Assembly (NCBI GenBank): GCA_963714065.1 | Contig: OY970226.1 | Span: 1,736,001 to 1,800,000, forward strand | Direction of reading: 5' to 3' | Length of the DNA: 64,000 nt | Source of the DNA: JAZKID01 sp963714065 | GTDB lineage: Bacteria > Pseudomonadota > Alphaproteobacteria > Rhizobiales > UBA4765 | Shown here: positions 47,913 to 56,116 of the stretch, piece after piece | Layout: the number at the start of each line of letters is the position of its first letter | Position numbering within the stretch: position 1 is the first letter of the stretch | The notes under the pieces: model-generated | What the model was told of the DNA's origin: nothing | Seen by the model: only the letters and a program-made list of their open reading frames with translations | The model's database searches: none | Program-made: the position numbers and the translations under genes

Positions 47913-48721
47913 TGACGGAGAAGAAAAAACGCGAGCGGCAGATCTTGAGCGTGCTGCAATCATTGTCGCGGCATGCGCTCGGTTTTGCGCCGCATGCGGA
48001 CGAGCGCATCTGTCTTTTGCATGAAGGCGTGCCCTTGCTGACCCTGCCGGAGCATCTGCTCGTTTCCTTGCGAAAAAAGAATTACGTGTGCGAAAGAGGC
48101 CAGGAGCTTCACATCACGCCTGCGGGGCGCACTTATCTTGCGCGCATCCTGCCCTCGCGCCTGAAAATTTCCGCGCAGGGGCAGGTGACGGAAAACCGCA
48201 AGCTCAAGGGCAGGAACGGCACGACAGAAGCCGTGAGCGTGCATATCAATGAGAGCCCGCTTGCCTGGCTGCGCCTGCGCAAGGGCAAGGGCGGGGCTTC
48301 GCTGCTGAATGAGACGCAGTTTTCCGCGGGCGAAAAATTGCGCGCCGATTTCACGCGCGCGCAGCTCACGCCGCGCATCACGTCGCGCTGGGACGAATCC
48401 TATGTGCGGCAATCGGGCCAGCCTGCGCCGCACGATTTTACCGACAATACGCTTGCGGCGCGCGCGTGCGTCGAGGCGGCGTTGAAGGCGGTGGGGTCCG
48501 ATCTTTCCGGCATCCTGCTCGATGTCTGCTGCTTCCTGAAAGGGTTGAAGATTGTGGAGACGGAGCGGAAATGGCCACAGCGTACGGCAAAGGTCGTGCT
48601 GAAACTCGCGCTCGACCGCCTTGCCAGGCATTACGGACTGACGCAGGAAGCGGTTGGCAAAGGCAGATCCAAAATCCGCCACTGGGGTGCGGAAGGATAC
48701 AGGCCGGAGATTTTGTATTGA
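47912..48721 (+). CDS. DUF6456 domain protein
   Basis: 269 residues. The N-terminus is basic and winged-helix-like (RQILSVLQSLSRHALG to LHITPAGRTYLAR); the C-terminal 150 residues match DUF6456 (SRWDESYVRQSGQPAPHDFTDN, VCCFLKGLKIVETERKWPQRTAKVVLKLALDRLARHYG). Coupled to the DnaA-like gene by a one-base overlap. Likely DNA-associated; function unknown. Confidence 0.8.
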   Translation: MTEKKKRERQILSVLQSLSRHALGFAPHADERICLLHEGVPLLTLPEHLLVSLRKKNYVCERGQELHITPAGRTYLARILPSRLKISAQGQVTENRKLKGRNGTTEAVSVHINESPLAWLRLRKGKGGASLLNETQFSAGEKLRADFTRAQLTPRITSRWDESYVRQSGQPAPHDFTDNTLAARACVEAALKAVGSDLSGILLDVCCFLKGLKIVETERKWPQRTAKVVLKLALDRLARHYGLTQEAVGKGRSKIRHWGAEGYRPEILY

Positions 48722-48728
48722 CTTTAAC

Positions 48729-48969
48729 CGTCATCCCCGCGAAGGCGGGGATCCAAAAATAATGTGCGCGCAGAGCATGCTCTTTGTTTAATTTCTGGAT
48801 CCACCCAAATCGGGCTTGCCCGATTTGGGCATTGTAATTGCTGGGATAGAGTTTACTCGATCCCAGTGTCTGCTCCTCGCGCCATTCAAGCTGGCGGTAG
48901 CCAGCTTGAACATTATAAATGCCCATCTCGGCTTGCCGAGATGGGTGGCGCTCGGGCCCGGGATGACGA
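48729..48969. repeat. Composite palindromic repeat, left of sufE
   Basis: CGTCATCCCCGCGAAGGCGG, GATCC, AATAATGTGCGCGC, TTTCTGGATCC, then three further hairpins: CCCAAATCGGG/CCCGATTTGGG, AAGCTGGC/GCCAGCTT and CCCATCTCGGC/GCCGAGATGGG, ending GGGATGACGA. The first part recurs at 49403 on the other side of sufE. Confidence 0.75.
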
Positions 48970-48971
48970 GT

Positions 48972-49382
48972 TTATAATGCAGCCTTGGCCTCCGCCATGA
49001 TCCTCTCCACCATCGCGGTAAGGCCGTTGGCACGCTGGGCGGAAAGATGATCGTGCAGCTTGAAGTCTTCCAGAGTTTTTTTCGCATCCGCCGATAAAAT
49101 CTCAGTGGCGGTTTTGTCCGAATACAGGCTGAGCAGGATGGCGATCAGCCCGCGCACGATATGCGCGTCACTGTCGGCATCGAAATGAAGCCGCTCGCCG
49201 TTTTTCGTGACATGCAGCCACACCTGGCTCGCGCAGCCGCGCACCTTGTGCTGCTCATCGCGAAATTCCTCGGGGTAGGGCGAAAGCGTACGCCCGAGCT
49301 CGATGATATATTTGTAGCGATCTTCCCAGTCGGTGAGGACCTGGAAATTTTCGTGGATTTCGGAGATGGGGGGGAATGCCAT
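48972..49382 (-). CDS. sufE: SufE-like cysteine desulfurase sulfur acceptor
   Basis: 136 residues. SufE takes persulfide sulfur from the SufS desulfurase for iron-sulfur cluster assembly. The sulfur-accepting Cys is in VRGCASQVWLH; DWEDRYKYIIELGR and LHDHLSAQRANGLTAMVERI are family segments. No suf genes adjacent. Flanked on both sides by the same composite repeat. Confidence 0.94.
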   Translation of the reverse strand: MAFPPISEIHENFQVLTDWEDRYKYIIELGRTLSPYPEEFRDEQHKVRGCASQVWLHVTKNGERLHFDADSDAHIVRGLIAILLSLYSDKTATEILSADAKKTLEDFKLHDHLSAQRANGLTAMVERIMAEAKAAL

Positions 49383-49402
49383 CTTGCCAATTTAGCATCA
49401 GT

Positions 49403-49527
49403 CGTCATCCCCGCGAAAGCGGGGATCCAGACAAAAACAATAATGTGCGCGCTTCGCGCGCTACTTATTTAGTTCCTGGATCCCGTGTCCGATCCTCGCG
49501 CTATCGCGCTCGAGCACGGGATGACGG
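49403..49527. repeat. Composite palindromic repeat, right of sufE
   Basis: CGTCATCCCCGCGAAAGCGG, GATCCAG, AATAATGTGCGCGC, TTCCTGGATCC, then CGTGTCCGATCC...GAGCACGGGATGACGG. Shares its first 80 bases in outline with 48729, same orientation. Confidence 0.75.
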
Positions 49528-49538
49528 GTTTTGAAATC

Positions 49539-49964
49539 TTAGTTCTGCGCCTGCGCCACTTTCGGCGGGCGGAAGGCGGGCATCAGGTCTTGCGGTGTCA
49601 ACGTATTGCCAGCGCTTCTGACGCTCTGGTTACCGGAGGCTTGCGCCGTCTGGTTAACGGAGAGTTGCGTGCGCGAGCCTTTGGGCGGCAGCAGATCCTT
49701 GCTCTCGTCCACCTTGGCGGAAATGAATTCGTGAAGGATTTTTGCACCATATTCCGCTTTTTCGCCGAAACGCTGCATGGCCGCGGCCCCGGTGACGCAG
49801 GAATCGGGGTTGCGCGTGCAGAAACCCTTGATGTCGTTGACGGCCGTGCTGAGGAAAGCGATTGCGTCCACGGTCGAGACGCCCGGCGCCTTCGCATTGT
49901 CGGGCGCGGGCAGGAAGCATATCACCAGCCCAAGCCAGAACACGGCCTTGATCAGAAATCGCAT
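49539..49964 (-). CDS. DUF5330 family protein
   Basis: 141 residues with an N-terminal signal or anchor helix (FLIKAVFWLGLVICFLP). The middle VSTVDAIAFLSTAVNDIKGFCTRNPDSCVTG matches DUF5330, a small alphaproteobacterial family with two conserved Cys. Periplasmic or membrane-anchored; function unknown. The C-terminal third is a Gln/Asn/Ser-rich linker. Confidence 0.8.
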   Translation of the reverse strand: MRFLIKAVFWLGLVICFLPAPDNAKAPGVSTVDAIAFLSTAVNDIKGFCTRNPDSCVTGAAAMQRFGEKAEYGAKILHEFISAKVDESKDLLPPKGSRTQLSVNQTAQASGNQSVRSAGNTLTPQDLMPAFRPPKVAQAQN

Positions 49965-50079
49965 ATCTTATAGCCCCTGCCTCGCACTTTTGCGGACAAT
50001 TACACGTTTAAATTTGTAGCAGGAAAAGCTTGCGCGCCATTTGCCGATTTAGTTCTAATTTGAGGTAATAAAGGTCTCA

Positions 50080-50131
50080 GGGATCCCCTTCCCTCGGCTT
50101 TGCTTACGCAAAGCCTCGCCGGGGACGACAA
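50080..50131. repeat. Single palindromic repeat arm
   Basis: GGATCCCCTTCCCTCGGC, inner hairpin GGCTTTGC/GCAAAGCC, CTCGCCGGGGACGACA: one arm of the 11679/15462 subtype. Nothing else is evident in 49965-50285. Confidence 0.7.
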
Positions 50132-50285
50132 GGCCGTTATTAGCCTTGTCGTTTTTTACGAATAATTCAGCACGGCAACGCTTTTTCAGGCTTAACGGGC
50201 GATGAAAGATCGAATTTTAGGCAAGCCTTAAAGCCATTATTGTCATTGTTGTTGCGGAGTTAACGTTGCGTTTCGGGTTCTGCGT

Positions 50286-51923
50286 TTGAGTGAAATTTTA
50301 CCATCGCCGATGGGTGCTGCGCTGGCGCGGCTGCTGCCTCCTGTCATAAGGAATGAGCCGCGTCATGGCGCCTTTTTCATATCGCGCCTTTTGTCTTTTT
50401 GCGCCGGTCTTGCGGCGTTGCCGTTCTGCCTTTTCATTTATGGAATGCCGCAAACCGTCGATCTCCTGCTGCTTGCCGGGATGACAGCGCCGCTGTTTGG
50501 CGCAGTGCTTGTGTGCGGCGGCCGACTTGAAATGGCGCAGATGGTTTCGAGTTTGGGCATGATCTTCATGATCGGCTGCCTCGCCTCGCAGACGGGAGGT
50601 TTGAATTCTTTCCTGATCGGCTGGCTGATCGTCGTTCTGATCGAGGCGGGTTTGAGCGGCTCGTCGCGCGTGCTCACCTGCGCGCTCGGCGCATCGGGAG
50701 CGCTATCGGCGATTTTATGCGGCGCCTCGTTCTACGACCTGTTGCCGCAGGCGCAACCGCCCGCCTTCACGGCGCTGGCGCTGTTGTCGGCGGCTTGCGC
50801 CCTGATCGCCAACGCCTATGCGCTGGCATCGCAGTTGAACGATCCGCCTCGGACCGCGGACGATAAATACAGACAGATGATCGAGCATGCGCCGGACACG
50901 ATTTCGCTGCATTCGCGCTCCGGCAATGTGCTTCTCGCATCAGCAGCGGCAAAAGACATGTTCGGCGATGCGCAGCCTTTGTTCGAGCGTGTGCATGTAC
51001 AGGACCGCCCGGCTTTTCTTGCCATGTTCGAACGCGCGGAATCTTTAAAACAGTCGGTCTCGCTCGAATTTCGTTTGAGGCGCGGTGATGGTTTTATCTG
51101 GGTGGAAATGAATTGCGCACCGCTTAACGGAGAAAAGCTGCAATTCGTCGGCGTGACGCGCGAGATCTTCAACCGCAGGGACAAGGAAGAAAGCCTGCGC
51201 CGCATCGGCGAAAAGGCGGAGAAAGAAAATGTTGCGAAAAGTCGCATGCTCGCGCAACTCGGCCACGATCTGCGCACGCCGCTGACGGCGCTGCTCGGCT
51301 TTTCCGAAATTTTAAGCGGCAAGGCGGGCCTGGCGCTCAGCACGCGCCGGAAAAACGAATATGCCGCGCTCGTGCATCTCTCGGGCCGGCATATGCTGGA
51401 TGTGGTGGAAAGCGCGCTCGATATCGGTCAGGCGCAGGTGGGAACCTTCACGCTGCAGCCGCAGCGTTTCCAGCCGGCCGAACTTGTCGAGCATTGCCTG
51501 ATGCTGATGCAGCCGCAGGCTACGAAGGCGGGGATCACGCTGAAACGGCAGCCCTTGCGCGCCGTGCCGGAAATTTTCGCCGACCGCCGTGTCTGCATGC
51601 GCATTCTCCTGAACCTGATTGCGAATGCGATGAAATTCACGCCGCGCAACGGAACGGTGACGCTCGGGCTTTCGTTCGACGAAAAAACGCTCAGCTTCGC
51701 CGTCGCCGATACCGGCGCGAAATTCGATGCCGACTATGAGACGTCCGATATCGGCCTGTCATTGGCGAAAAGTTTCGCGCAGATGCAGGGTGGTTCAATC
51801 AAGCTGTCGGCCTCGCACGGCACGGGCACGATCGCGACCGTCACGCTGCCGCGCCATGTGAAGATGCGGGGAAAGCCGCGCGCTTTGGAAGAAGCGCCCG
51901 CGCCGCTGCAAGCCGTGGGGTAG
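50286..51923 (+). CDS. Membrane PAS histidine kinase
   Basis: 545 residues: five or six membrane helices (about 30-180), a PAS domain (about 190-305), a dimerisation domain with His327 in GHDLRTPLTALLGFSEIL (the form seen in PleC/DivJ/PdhS-type kinases), and an ATP-binding domain with N-box NLIANAMKF. The G1 box reads DTGAKFD instead of DxGxGI, and the lid is short, so ATP binding may be altered. The start is uncertain: TTG 50286 or ATG 50310, neither with a clear ribosome site. Followed four bases later by the peptidoglycan-binding gene. No response regulator adjacent. Confidence 0.85.
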   Translation: MSEILPSPMGAALARLLPPVIRNEPRHGAFFISRLLSFCAGLAALPFCLFIYGMPQTVDLLLLAGMTAPLFGAVLVCGGRLEMAQMVSSLGMIFMIGCLASQTGGLNSFLIGWLIVVLIEAGLSGSSRVLTCALGASGALSAILCGASFYDLLPQAQPPAFTALALLSAACALIANAYALASQLNDPPRTADDKYRQMIEHAPDTISLHSRSGNVLLASAAAKDMFGDAQPLFERVHVQDRPAFLAMFERAESLKQSVSLEFRLRRGDGFIWVEMNCAPLNGEKLQFVGVTREIFNRRDKEESLRRIGEKAEKENVAKSRMLAQLGHDLRTPLTALLGFSEILSGKAGLALSTRRKNEYAALVHLSGRHMLDVVESALDIGQAQVGTFTLQPQRFQPAELVEHCLMLMQPQATKAGITLKRQPLRAVPEIFADRRVCMRILLNLIANAMKFTPRNGTVTLGLSFDEKTLSFAVADTGAKFDADYETSDIGLSLAKSFAQMQGGSIKLSASHGTGTIATVTLPRHVKMRGKPRALEEAPAPLQAVG

Positions 51924-51926
51924 CTC

Positions 51927-52679
51927 ATGATGCTGTTCGATCTCGATGCCGAATGTGAGCCTGAGTTTGCCGAGCGCAAACGCTCATCGCCGCGCCTTGT
52001 GCGCGCTATAATGAATATATTCATGCGCACGCTCCTGTTCTGCCTCGACAGATTATTACGGCAACCCTTCGGCGCGATATTGGCTGTTCTCAGCCTGTGG
52101 TGCGGCATGCAGGTTGCGCATGCGCTGTTCGGCCAGGCCGGGCCGCATCCTGCACCTTTGTTCCAGAAACAGGAATTCGCAACGAAAATCCCTGAGGAAA
52201 TTCCCGCCACTCTTTTTCAGGTGTCGGTTGAGGAACAGCCGCAGGTGGAAGCACCCGACATGCGCGGTGTGCAGGAGAAACTGAGCGCGAGCGGCTTTTA
52301 CAAGGGCGCGCTCGACGGCCGCCCCGGGCCGATGACGATGGAAGCCCTACGCGCTTTTCAGGCGCGCGAAGGCATCAAAATTACCGGCACTGCCGATGCT
52401 GAAACATTGTCGCGCCTGCGCGAGCAGGCCGCACCCGCCGCCGAGGAAGCCGACGATATCCTCGTGTTCACCGTGCAGAATCGCCTCAACGAGCTCGGTT
52501 TCGATGCGGGTGCCGCGAATGGCAGGCTGAACCGGCAGACGCATGAGGCGATCAGGAAATTCGAGGCCGCGCACGGCCTGCCGGTAACGGGTACGATCCG
52601 CGGCCAGCTGCTCGGTGCGCTGACGGCCGCCAATCTCGGTGCGAATCCTGTTACGAATCCTGGCGTAAAGAAAAAATAA
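51927..52679 (+). CDS. Membrane-anchored protein with two peptidoglycan-binding domains
   Basis: 250 residues: N-terminal cytoplasmic stretch, one membrane helix (about 45-67), and two PG_binding_1 domains at about 107-155 (VQEKLSASGFYKGALDGRPG, ALRAFQAREG) and 182-230 (VQNRLNELGFDAGAANGRLN, AIRKFEAAHG). Probably tethers to the cell wall. It forms an operon with the kinase and the DUF1491 gene, whose ATG overlaps the stop by one base. Confidence 0.88.
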   Translation: MMLFDLDAECEPEFAERKRSSPRLVRAIMNIFMRTLLFCLDRLLRQPFGAILAVLSLWCGMQVAHALFGQAGPHPAPLFQKQEFATKIPEEIPATLFQVSVEEQPQVEAPDMRGVQEKLSASGFYKGALDGRPGPMTMEALRAFQAREGIKITGTADAETLSRLREQAAPAAEEADDILVFTVQNRLNELGFDAGAANGRLNRQTHEAIRKFEAAHGLPVTGTIRGQLLGALTAANLGANPVTNPGVKKK

Positions 52680-53029
52680 TGAGAGTCACATCGGCAATCT
52701 GGGTTGCGGCGCATATTCGCCGCTGTTTTTCTGCGGGCAGTTTCGCGCTGATCGAGCGCAAGGGAGCGGAAGAGGCGGGCGCGATTTTCATCCGCGCCGA
52801 TCTGCCCGACAACACATCGCGGCTTTTTGTGCCGGCAATGCAAACCGCCTATGAAAGCGGTGCGAACGAGCGGCTGTGGGAAGCGTATAAGGATGGCGCC
52901 TTGCTTACGGCCGATGAAATCAAGGCAAAGCTGGCGCGCGAGTTGAAGCTCGATCCCGATATCTGGATTGTTGTGGTCGAGGATCGTGAAGGGCGATCCT
53001 TTTTGCCGGAAGAGCTGGTGGTTTCGTAG
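52679..53029 (+). CDS. DUF1491 family protein
   Basis: 116 residues, small alphaproteobacterial family of unknown function: VTSAIWVAAHIRRCFSAGSFA, GAEEAGAIFIRAD, DPDIWIVVVEDREGRSF. No signal peptide. Translationally coupled to the preceding gene. Confidence 0.85.
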   Translation: MRVTSAIWVAAHIRRCFSAGSFALIERKGAEEAGAIFIRADLPDNTSRLFVPAMQTAYESGANERLWEAYKDGALLTADEIKAKLARELKLDPDIWIVVVEDREGRSFLPEELVVS

Positions 53030-53091
53030 AATATAATTCACTCCGCTATTTACTCTGTGCTTAAATTGTAATTCTGATCAAAAACACCTAC

Positions 53092-53435
53092 CGTCATCCC
53101 CGCGAATGCGGGGATCTCAATGAAGAAACCTTGTGTTTATATTGTAACCAATAAACGCAGAGGTGTCCTATATACAGGTGTTACAACGGATATATCCCGT
53201 CGCGACTATGAACATAAGAATAAGCTTTTCGAAGGCTTCACGAAAAAATACAATCTGACAGTACTTGTTTATGTCGAGCCGCACGAAACACTCGAAGCCG
53301 CGATTAAACGCGAAAAATTGATCAAGCGATATCGAAGAGAATGGAAATTCCGATTGATCGAAGAGCAAAATCTAGAATGGAAAGATTTGTCCGAGTATTT
53401 GCTGTAACGAGATCCCCGCCTTCGCGGGGATGACG
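53092..53435 (+). mobile_element. Compact GIY-YIG element with terminal inverted palindromes
   Basis: Inverted ends of 27 bases, 53092-53118 and 53409-53435, match at 26 of 27 positions; each is itself a palindrome (CCCCGCGAATGCGGGG core). The ORF starts one base after the left end and stops one base before the right end, so it fills the whole 344-bp unit. Confidence 0.7.
53120..53407 (+). CDS. Single-domain GIY-YIG nuclease-like protein (copy 2)
   Basis: 95 residues, same length as copy 1. CVYIVTNKRRGVLYTGVTTDISRR is the GIY-YIG core (here VYI and LYTG), then FEGFTKKYN, AAIKREKLIKRYRREWK with the metal-binding Glu, and LEWKDLSEYLL. The second Y-I-G is Y-T-G, a conservative change. It lies entirely inside inverted palindromes; no ordinary ribosome site is visible since the palindrome (GGGGATCTCA) directly precedes the ATG. 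The GGGG of the stem may serve as one. Confidence 0.85.
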   Translation: MKKPCVYIVTNKRRGVLYTGVTTDISRRDYEHKNKLFEGFTKKYNLTVLVYVEPHETLEAAIKREKLIKRYRREWKFRLIEEQNLEWKDLSEYLL

Positions 53436-53448
53436 ATGGCAGTTATAT

Positions 53449-54459
53449 TTACTGGTTTGACGCCTGCTTGTGCGCAGGTGCGGTGGCCGGCGTGGCCGGT
53501 GTATCCCTGTAATCGCGCGCGGGTGCATGCACGGGCTCGTGCTGCTGCCGCTTGCTGTGCGACAACGCGCGCCATGCCGTGACGATACGCAGCGTCGATT
53601 CATCCGTGAAAGCGCGGTAAATGCGGCGCAGATTGCGCATGCCGTCGCCCGTGCGCAGCAGCGCGGGATAGAGCAGGGTCGCGACCTGCACGCTTGCGTC
53701 TTCCGATATATGGAGATGGCGGCAGGTGGCAATCAGCGCCTCGCCGCTTTCGTCCTTCAACAATGCCTGCGCGATGACGGGTTCGATATCGAGCTCGTGC
53801 GCGATGATCGCGCCCAGATCCTGCGGGCGGCGCAGCACGGCGGCGCGGATCATGTTCTGCATTAAGGCCTTGGCATGCGGCAGAACCTCGATGGGTTTGC
53901 TGAAGACGATGGGCGCATCATGCTGCGGCTTTGCGACGAGTGCCGATGCGGCCTGCTGTCGCGGAATGCTGATGATCAGCCTTTGCGTATCTGCCTCGGG
54001 CGGCTCAAGCTCGGCCAAGGTCAGCGGCCGGCGTAGCGGAATATCGAGCAAAAGCGCCTGGCGCTGTGCCAGCGTGAGATCTTCGCGCTTGAGCAGGGAC
54101 AGGCGCAGGATGGGATCGTCGCGCTCGATTAATTGCGAGAGATCGTTGGTTGTAAGCAGATTCGAGTGGATGACGAGCGGCTCGGCGACGGCGGCATCGT
54201 CCCTGACCATCATGTCGACAATGCGGCGCGGCAGGTCGCGGCGCTGCGACAGCTTGTGCGAGACGACGGCGCGGGTGAACAGGTCGGCGCGCGGCAGAAG
54301 CTGCGACAGGAGCTCCTCGAACGGGCGCACTTCATTGTGATCGCGCGTTTCCTCGCCGCGCAGGAAACCGTCGGTAATCTGGCAGACAAGCGAATTGGCG
54401 CGCTCCTGCGCGTCATGGCCTTGCGGCCCAATGACATCATTGAGAATTGGATTCAGCAT
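53449..54459 (-). CDS. DUF2336 family protein
   Basis: 336 residues, mainly helical, matching DUF2336, an alphaproteobacterial family of HEAT-like repeats: LLPRADLFTRAVVSHKLSQRRDLPRRIVDMMVRDD, VAEPLVIHSNLLTTNDL, QAALRR-type repeats further on. Some relatives lie in motility or cell-cycle loci; function not established. ATG 54459 has GGTGGGG upstream. A perfect CtrA-type box lies 34 bases upstream. Confidence 0.85.
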   Translation of the reverse strand: MLNPILNDVIGPQGHDAQERANSLVCQITDGFLRGEETRDHNEVRPFEELLSQLLPRADLFTRAVVSHKLSQRRDLPRRIVDMMVRDDAAVAEPLVIHSNLLTTNDLSQLIERDDPILRLSLLKREDLTLAQRQALLLDIPLRRPLTLAELEPPEADTQRLIISIPRQQAASALVAKPQHDAPIVFSKPIEVLPHAKALMQNMIRAAVLRRPQDLGAIIAHELDIEPVIAQALLKDESGEALIATCRHLHISEDASVQVATLLYPALLRTGDGMRNLRRIYRAFTDESTLRIVTAWRALSHSKRQQHEPVHAPARDYRDTPATPATAPAHKQASNQ

Positions 54460-54492
54460 TTTTATCCCCACCTTGGTCCCCACCAAGCCGCT

Positions 54493-54507
54493 TTAAGAAG
54501 CGGTTAA
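54493..54507. promoter_or_regulatory. CtrA-type binding site
   Basis: TTAA-GAAGCGG-TTAA, an exact TTAA-N7-TTAA match, in the divergent region between the DUF2336 gene and 54602. CtrA is the alphaproteobacterial cell-cycle/motility regulator; binding is inferred from the motif. Confidence 0.55.
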
Positions 54508-54601
54508 CTTTAGTCTGGCAGTGAAGCGTTAACGAAACGTCAACCGTATCCTCCGTCTAATCGGGATACGGGGTTCTGCGTTCAGGCAATGAGGGGCAAA
54601 C

Positions 54602-54784
54602 ATGGGCGAAATCGTCGATTTTACGTTCGAGCGCGGGCATCGGGCAGGGCGCGAGCGCGGCTCCGGCCAGGGGCCGGCGCAGGTCGTTTTATACACAGGT
54701 ATTCGTTATGAGCGGGCGGAGGAGCCCCCGCCCGCACCGCAAAACCCGCCGAAACGGCGCAAGCGCAAAAAGAAACAGTCTTGA
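54602..54784 (+). CDS. Small basic hypothetical protein
   Basis: 60 residues: GEIVDFTFERGHRAGRERG start, Pro-rich middle and a Lys/Arg tail (KRRKRKKKQS). GAGGGG precedes the ATG. The stop overlaps the next start (TGATG), so it is probably real and coupled. No family recognised. Confidence 0.55.
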   Translation: MGEIVDFTFERGHRAGRERGSGQGPAQVVLYTGIRYERAEEPPPAPQNPPKRRKRKKKQS

Positions 54785-55551
54785 TGAAAAGCGGTATTCC
54801 AGGCGTTTTCGCCTTTTTTCTTCTGTCCGCCTGCGTGACGCAGCCTGTGGGCGATTTCGGCCGCAAGCAGGAATCGGTTTTCCACGACACGATCCTGAGC
54901 ACTGCCGGCGAATATGCGGCTGCCGCGCGCGGTGAGCCGGTTTCTTCCTATCGCATGACGGACGACGAAAACGAACTGCGCAATATCGCCTGGGACCTGG
55001 TGCGGCCGCCGGGCGGCGGCACATTCCGCGCCGATCATTACTTCACAATGCAATGGACACGGCTTGCAGCGCGGGACTGGTATGACGCGGACGCCAACGA
55101 TTTTTATTTATTGCTGCGCAATGGCGGGCTGAGGTCGCATGAGACCTATTACGAGATCCTGATCGAGCAGGCGCGCGCGGATGCCTCGCATCTGCCGCTG
55201 TTTCGCGATGCCGCCATGCGCGTGGGCAAAGCGGATTCGGCGCGCCGCGCCGCTTTTCATGCTCTCGATGCGGACGAGGCCATGCGCGGCGAGGCCGAAG
55301 CCCGTATCGCGGATAACGCGCGCCTAATCGCCTGGGTGGAAGAGTCGCTGCATTACCGCATTCTGGCCTATCGCAGCGCGCTCGGACGGCTGATGGTGGA
55401 ACTGCCGTCCACGAAAGCGGTGCAGGCGGAAGCTTCCATCGATGCGCTGGAATGGGAAGTGCGCGGCTCCGTGGGGCGCAGCGGTAATCACAAACCGTCT
55501 GTACGAAAGAATGAGGCGTTCAAGCCGCAATCCAAAACGCCGGTGAAGTGA
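54784..55551 (+). CDS. Predicted lipoprotein, helical
   Basis: 255 residues. Signal peptide with lipobox LSAC (FFLLSACVTQP), so an envelope lipoprotein. The rest is helical and charged: DDENELRNIAWDLVRPPGGG, WYDADANDFYLLLRNGGLRSHETYYEILIEQARAD, IADNARLIAWVEESLHYRILAYRSAL. Looks like a conserved alphaproteobacterial lipoprotein of unknown function. Coupled to the small gene before it. Confidence 0.75.
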   Translation: MKSGIPGVFAFFLLSACVTQPVGDFGRKQESVFHDTILSTAGEYAAAARGEPVSSYRMTDDENELRNIAWDLVRPPGGGTFRADHYFTMQWTRLAARDWYDADANDFYLLLRNGGLRSHETYYEILIEQARADASHLPLFRDAAMRVGKADSARRAAFHALDADEAMRGEAEARIADNARLIAWVEESLHYRILAYRSALGRLMVELPSTKAVQAEASIDALEWEVRGSVGRSGNHKPSVRKNEAFKPQSKTPVK

Positions 55552-55569
55552 CCGGCACGGTTTTTAAAT

Positions 55570-55731
55570 TTAGTGTGTGTACGGAAATAAAAGTTCCATA
55601 GTTGTCCGGTCGATACCATAAGGACCCGACTCATCCATCAGCTTTGCTCTGAATTCCGCCGAAAGCGTTGGCTTACCGAGGGTGCCTGTACCTCTTACAG
55701 GCGGCGTGCCGCCTGCACTGTCTCTCGTCAT
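55570..55731 (-). CDS. Possible 53-residue protein
   Basis: ATG 55731 with GGGAG seven bases upstream opens a 53-codon frame: N-terminal TRDSAGGTPPVRGTGTLGKP, then LSAEFRAKLMDESGPYGIDR and a TAA at 55572-55570. The codons look protein-like and the ribosome site is good. It lies in a 550-base gap otherwise without genes. A palindrome (CAGGCGGC/GCCGCCTG) falls in codons 5-11. From 55732 to 56053 the DNA is very AT-rich with no gene seen. Confidence 0.45.
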   Translation of the reverse strand: MTRDSAGGTPPVRGTGTLGKPTLSAEFRAKLMDESGPYGIDRTTMELLFPYTH

Positions 55732-56053
55732 TCTTTACTCCCTGTGCGACTGTTTTCTCTGTTCTGAGCGTGTATAAGCTAGCGAATTTAAGTATTAATT
55801 TCAACCAGTAACCAGTAAATATCAGCAAAATTGCATATCTATATTGAATTAATATAAATAGATTTACTTTTTATAGTAAAATTAGCTTGCTGTTAGCGGT
55901 GTTTGTTTGCAGTCGGACTTACGATAAAACGCATGCCGATTCAATATCTTGCATAAAATTGCGCCCTTGGTTGGTATGTTCCAGGTTAAATCGGGAGGAT
56001 ATATTCTAAGTAATGCAGTTAGTATATATTTATCACGAGGGGGCGTGCGGTTA

Positions 56054-56116
56054 ATGCGCGTCTGTGATATAAACGCCGAGTTTTATGAGCACATTATTGT
56101 TGTTATATGGTTGTGA
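56054..56116 (+). CDS. Possible 20-residue leader ORF
   Basis: ATG 56054 behind GAGGGGG encodes about 20 residues (MRVCDINAEF...IIVVIWL) and stops just after the start codon of the 56107 gene, which itself has no ribosome site. A coupling leader or an earlier 5' end lost by frameshift are both possible. Confidence 0.3.
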   Translation: MRVCDINAEFYEHIIVVIWL

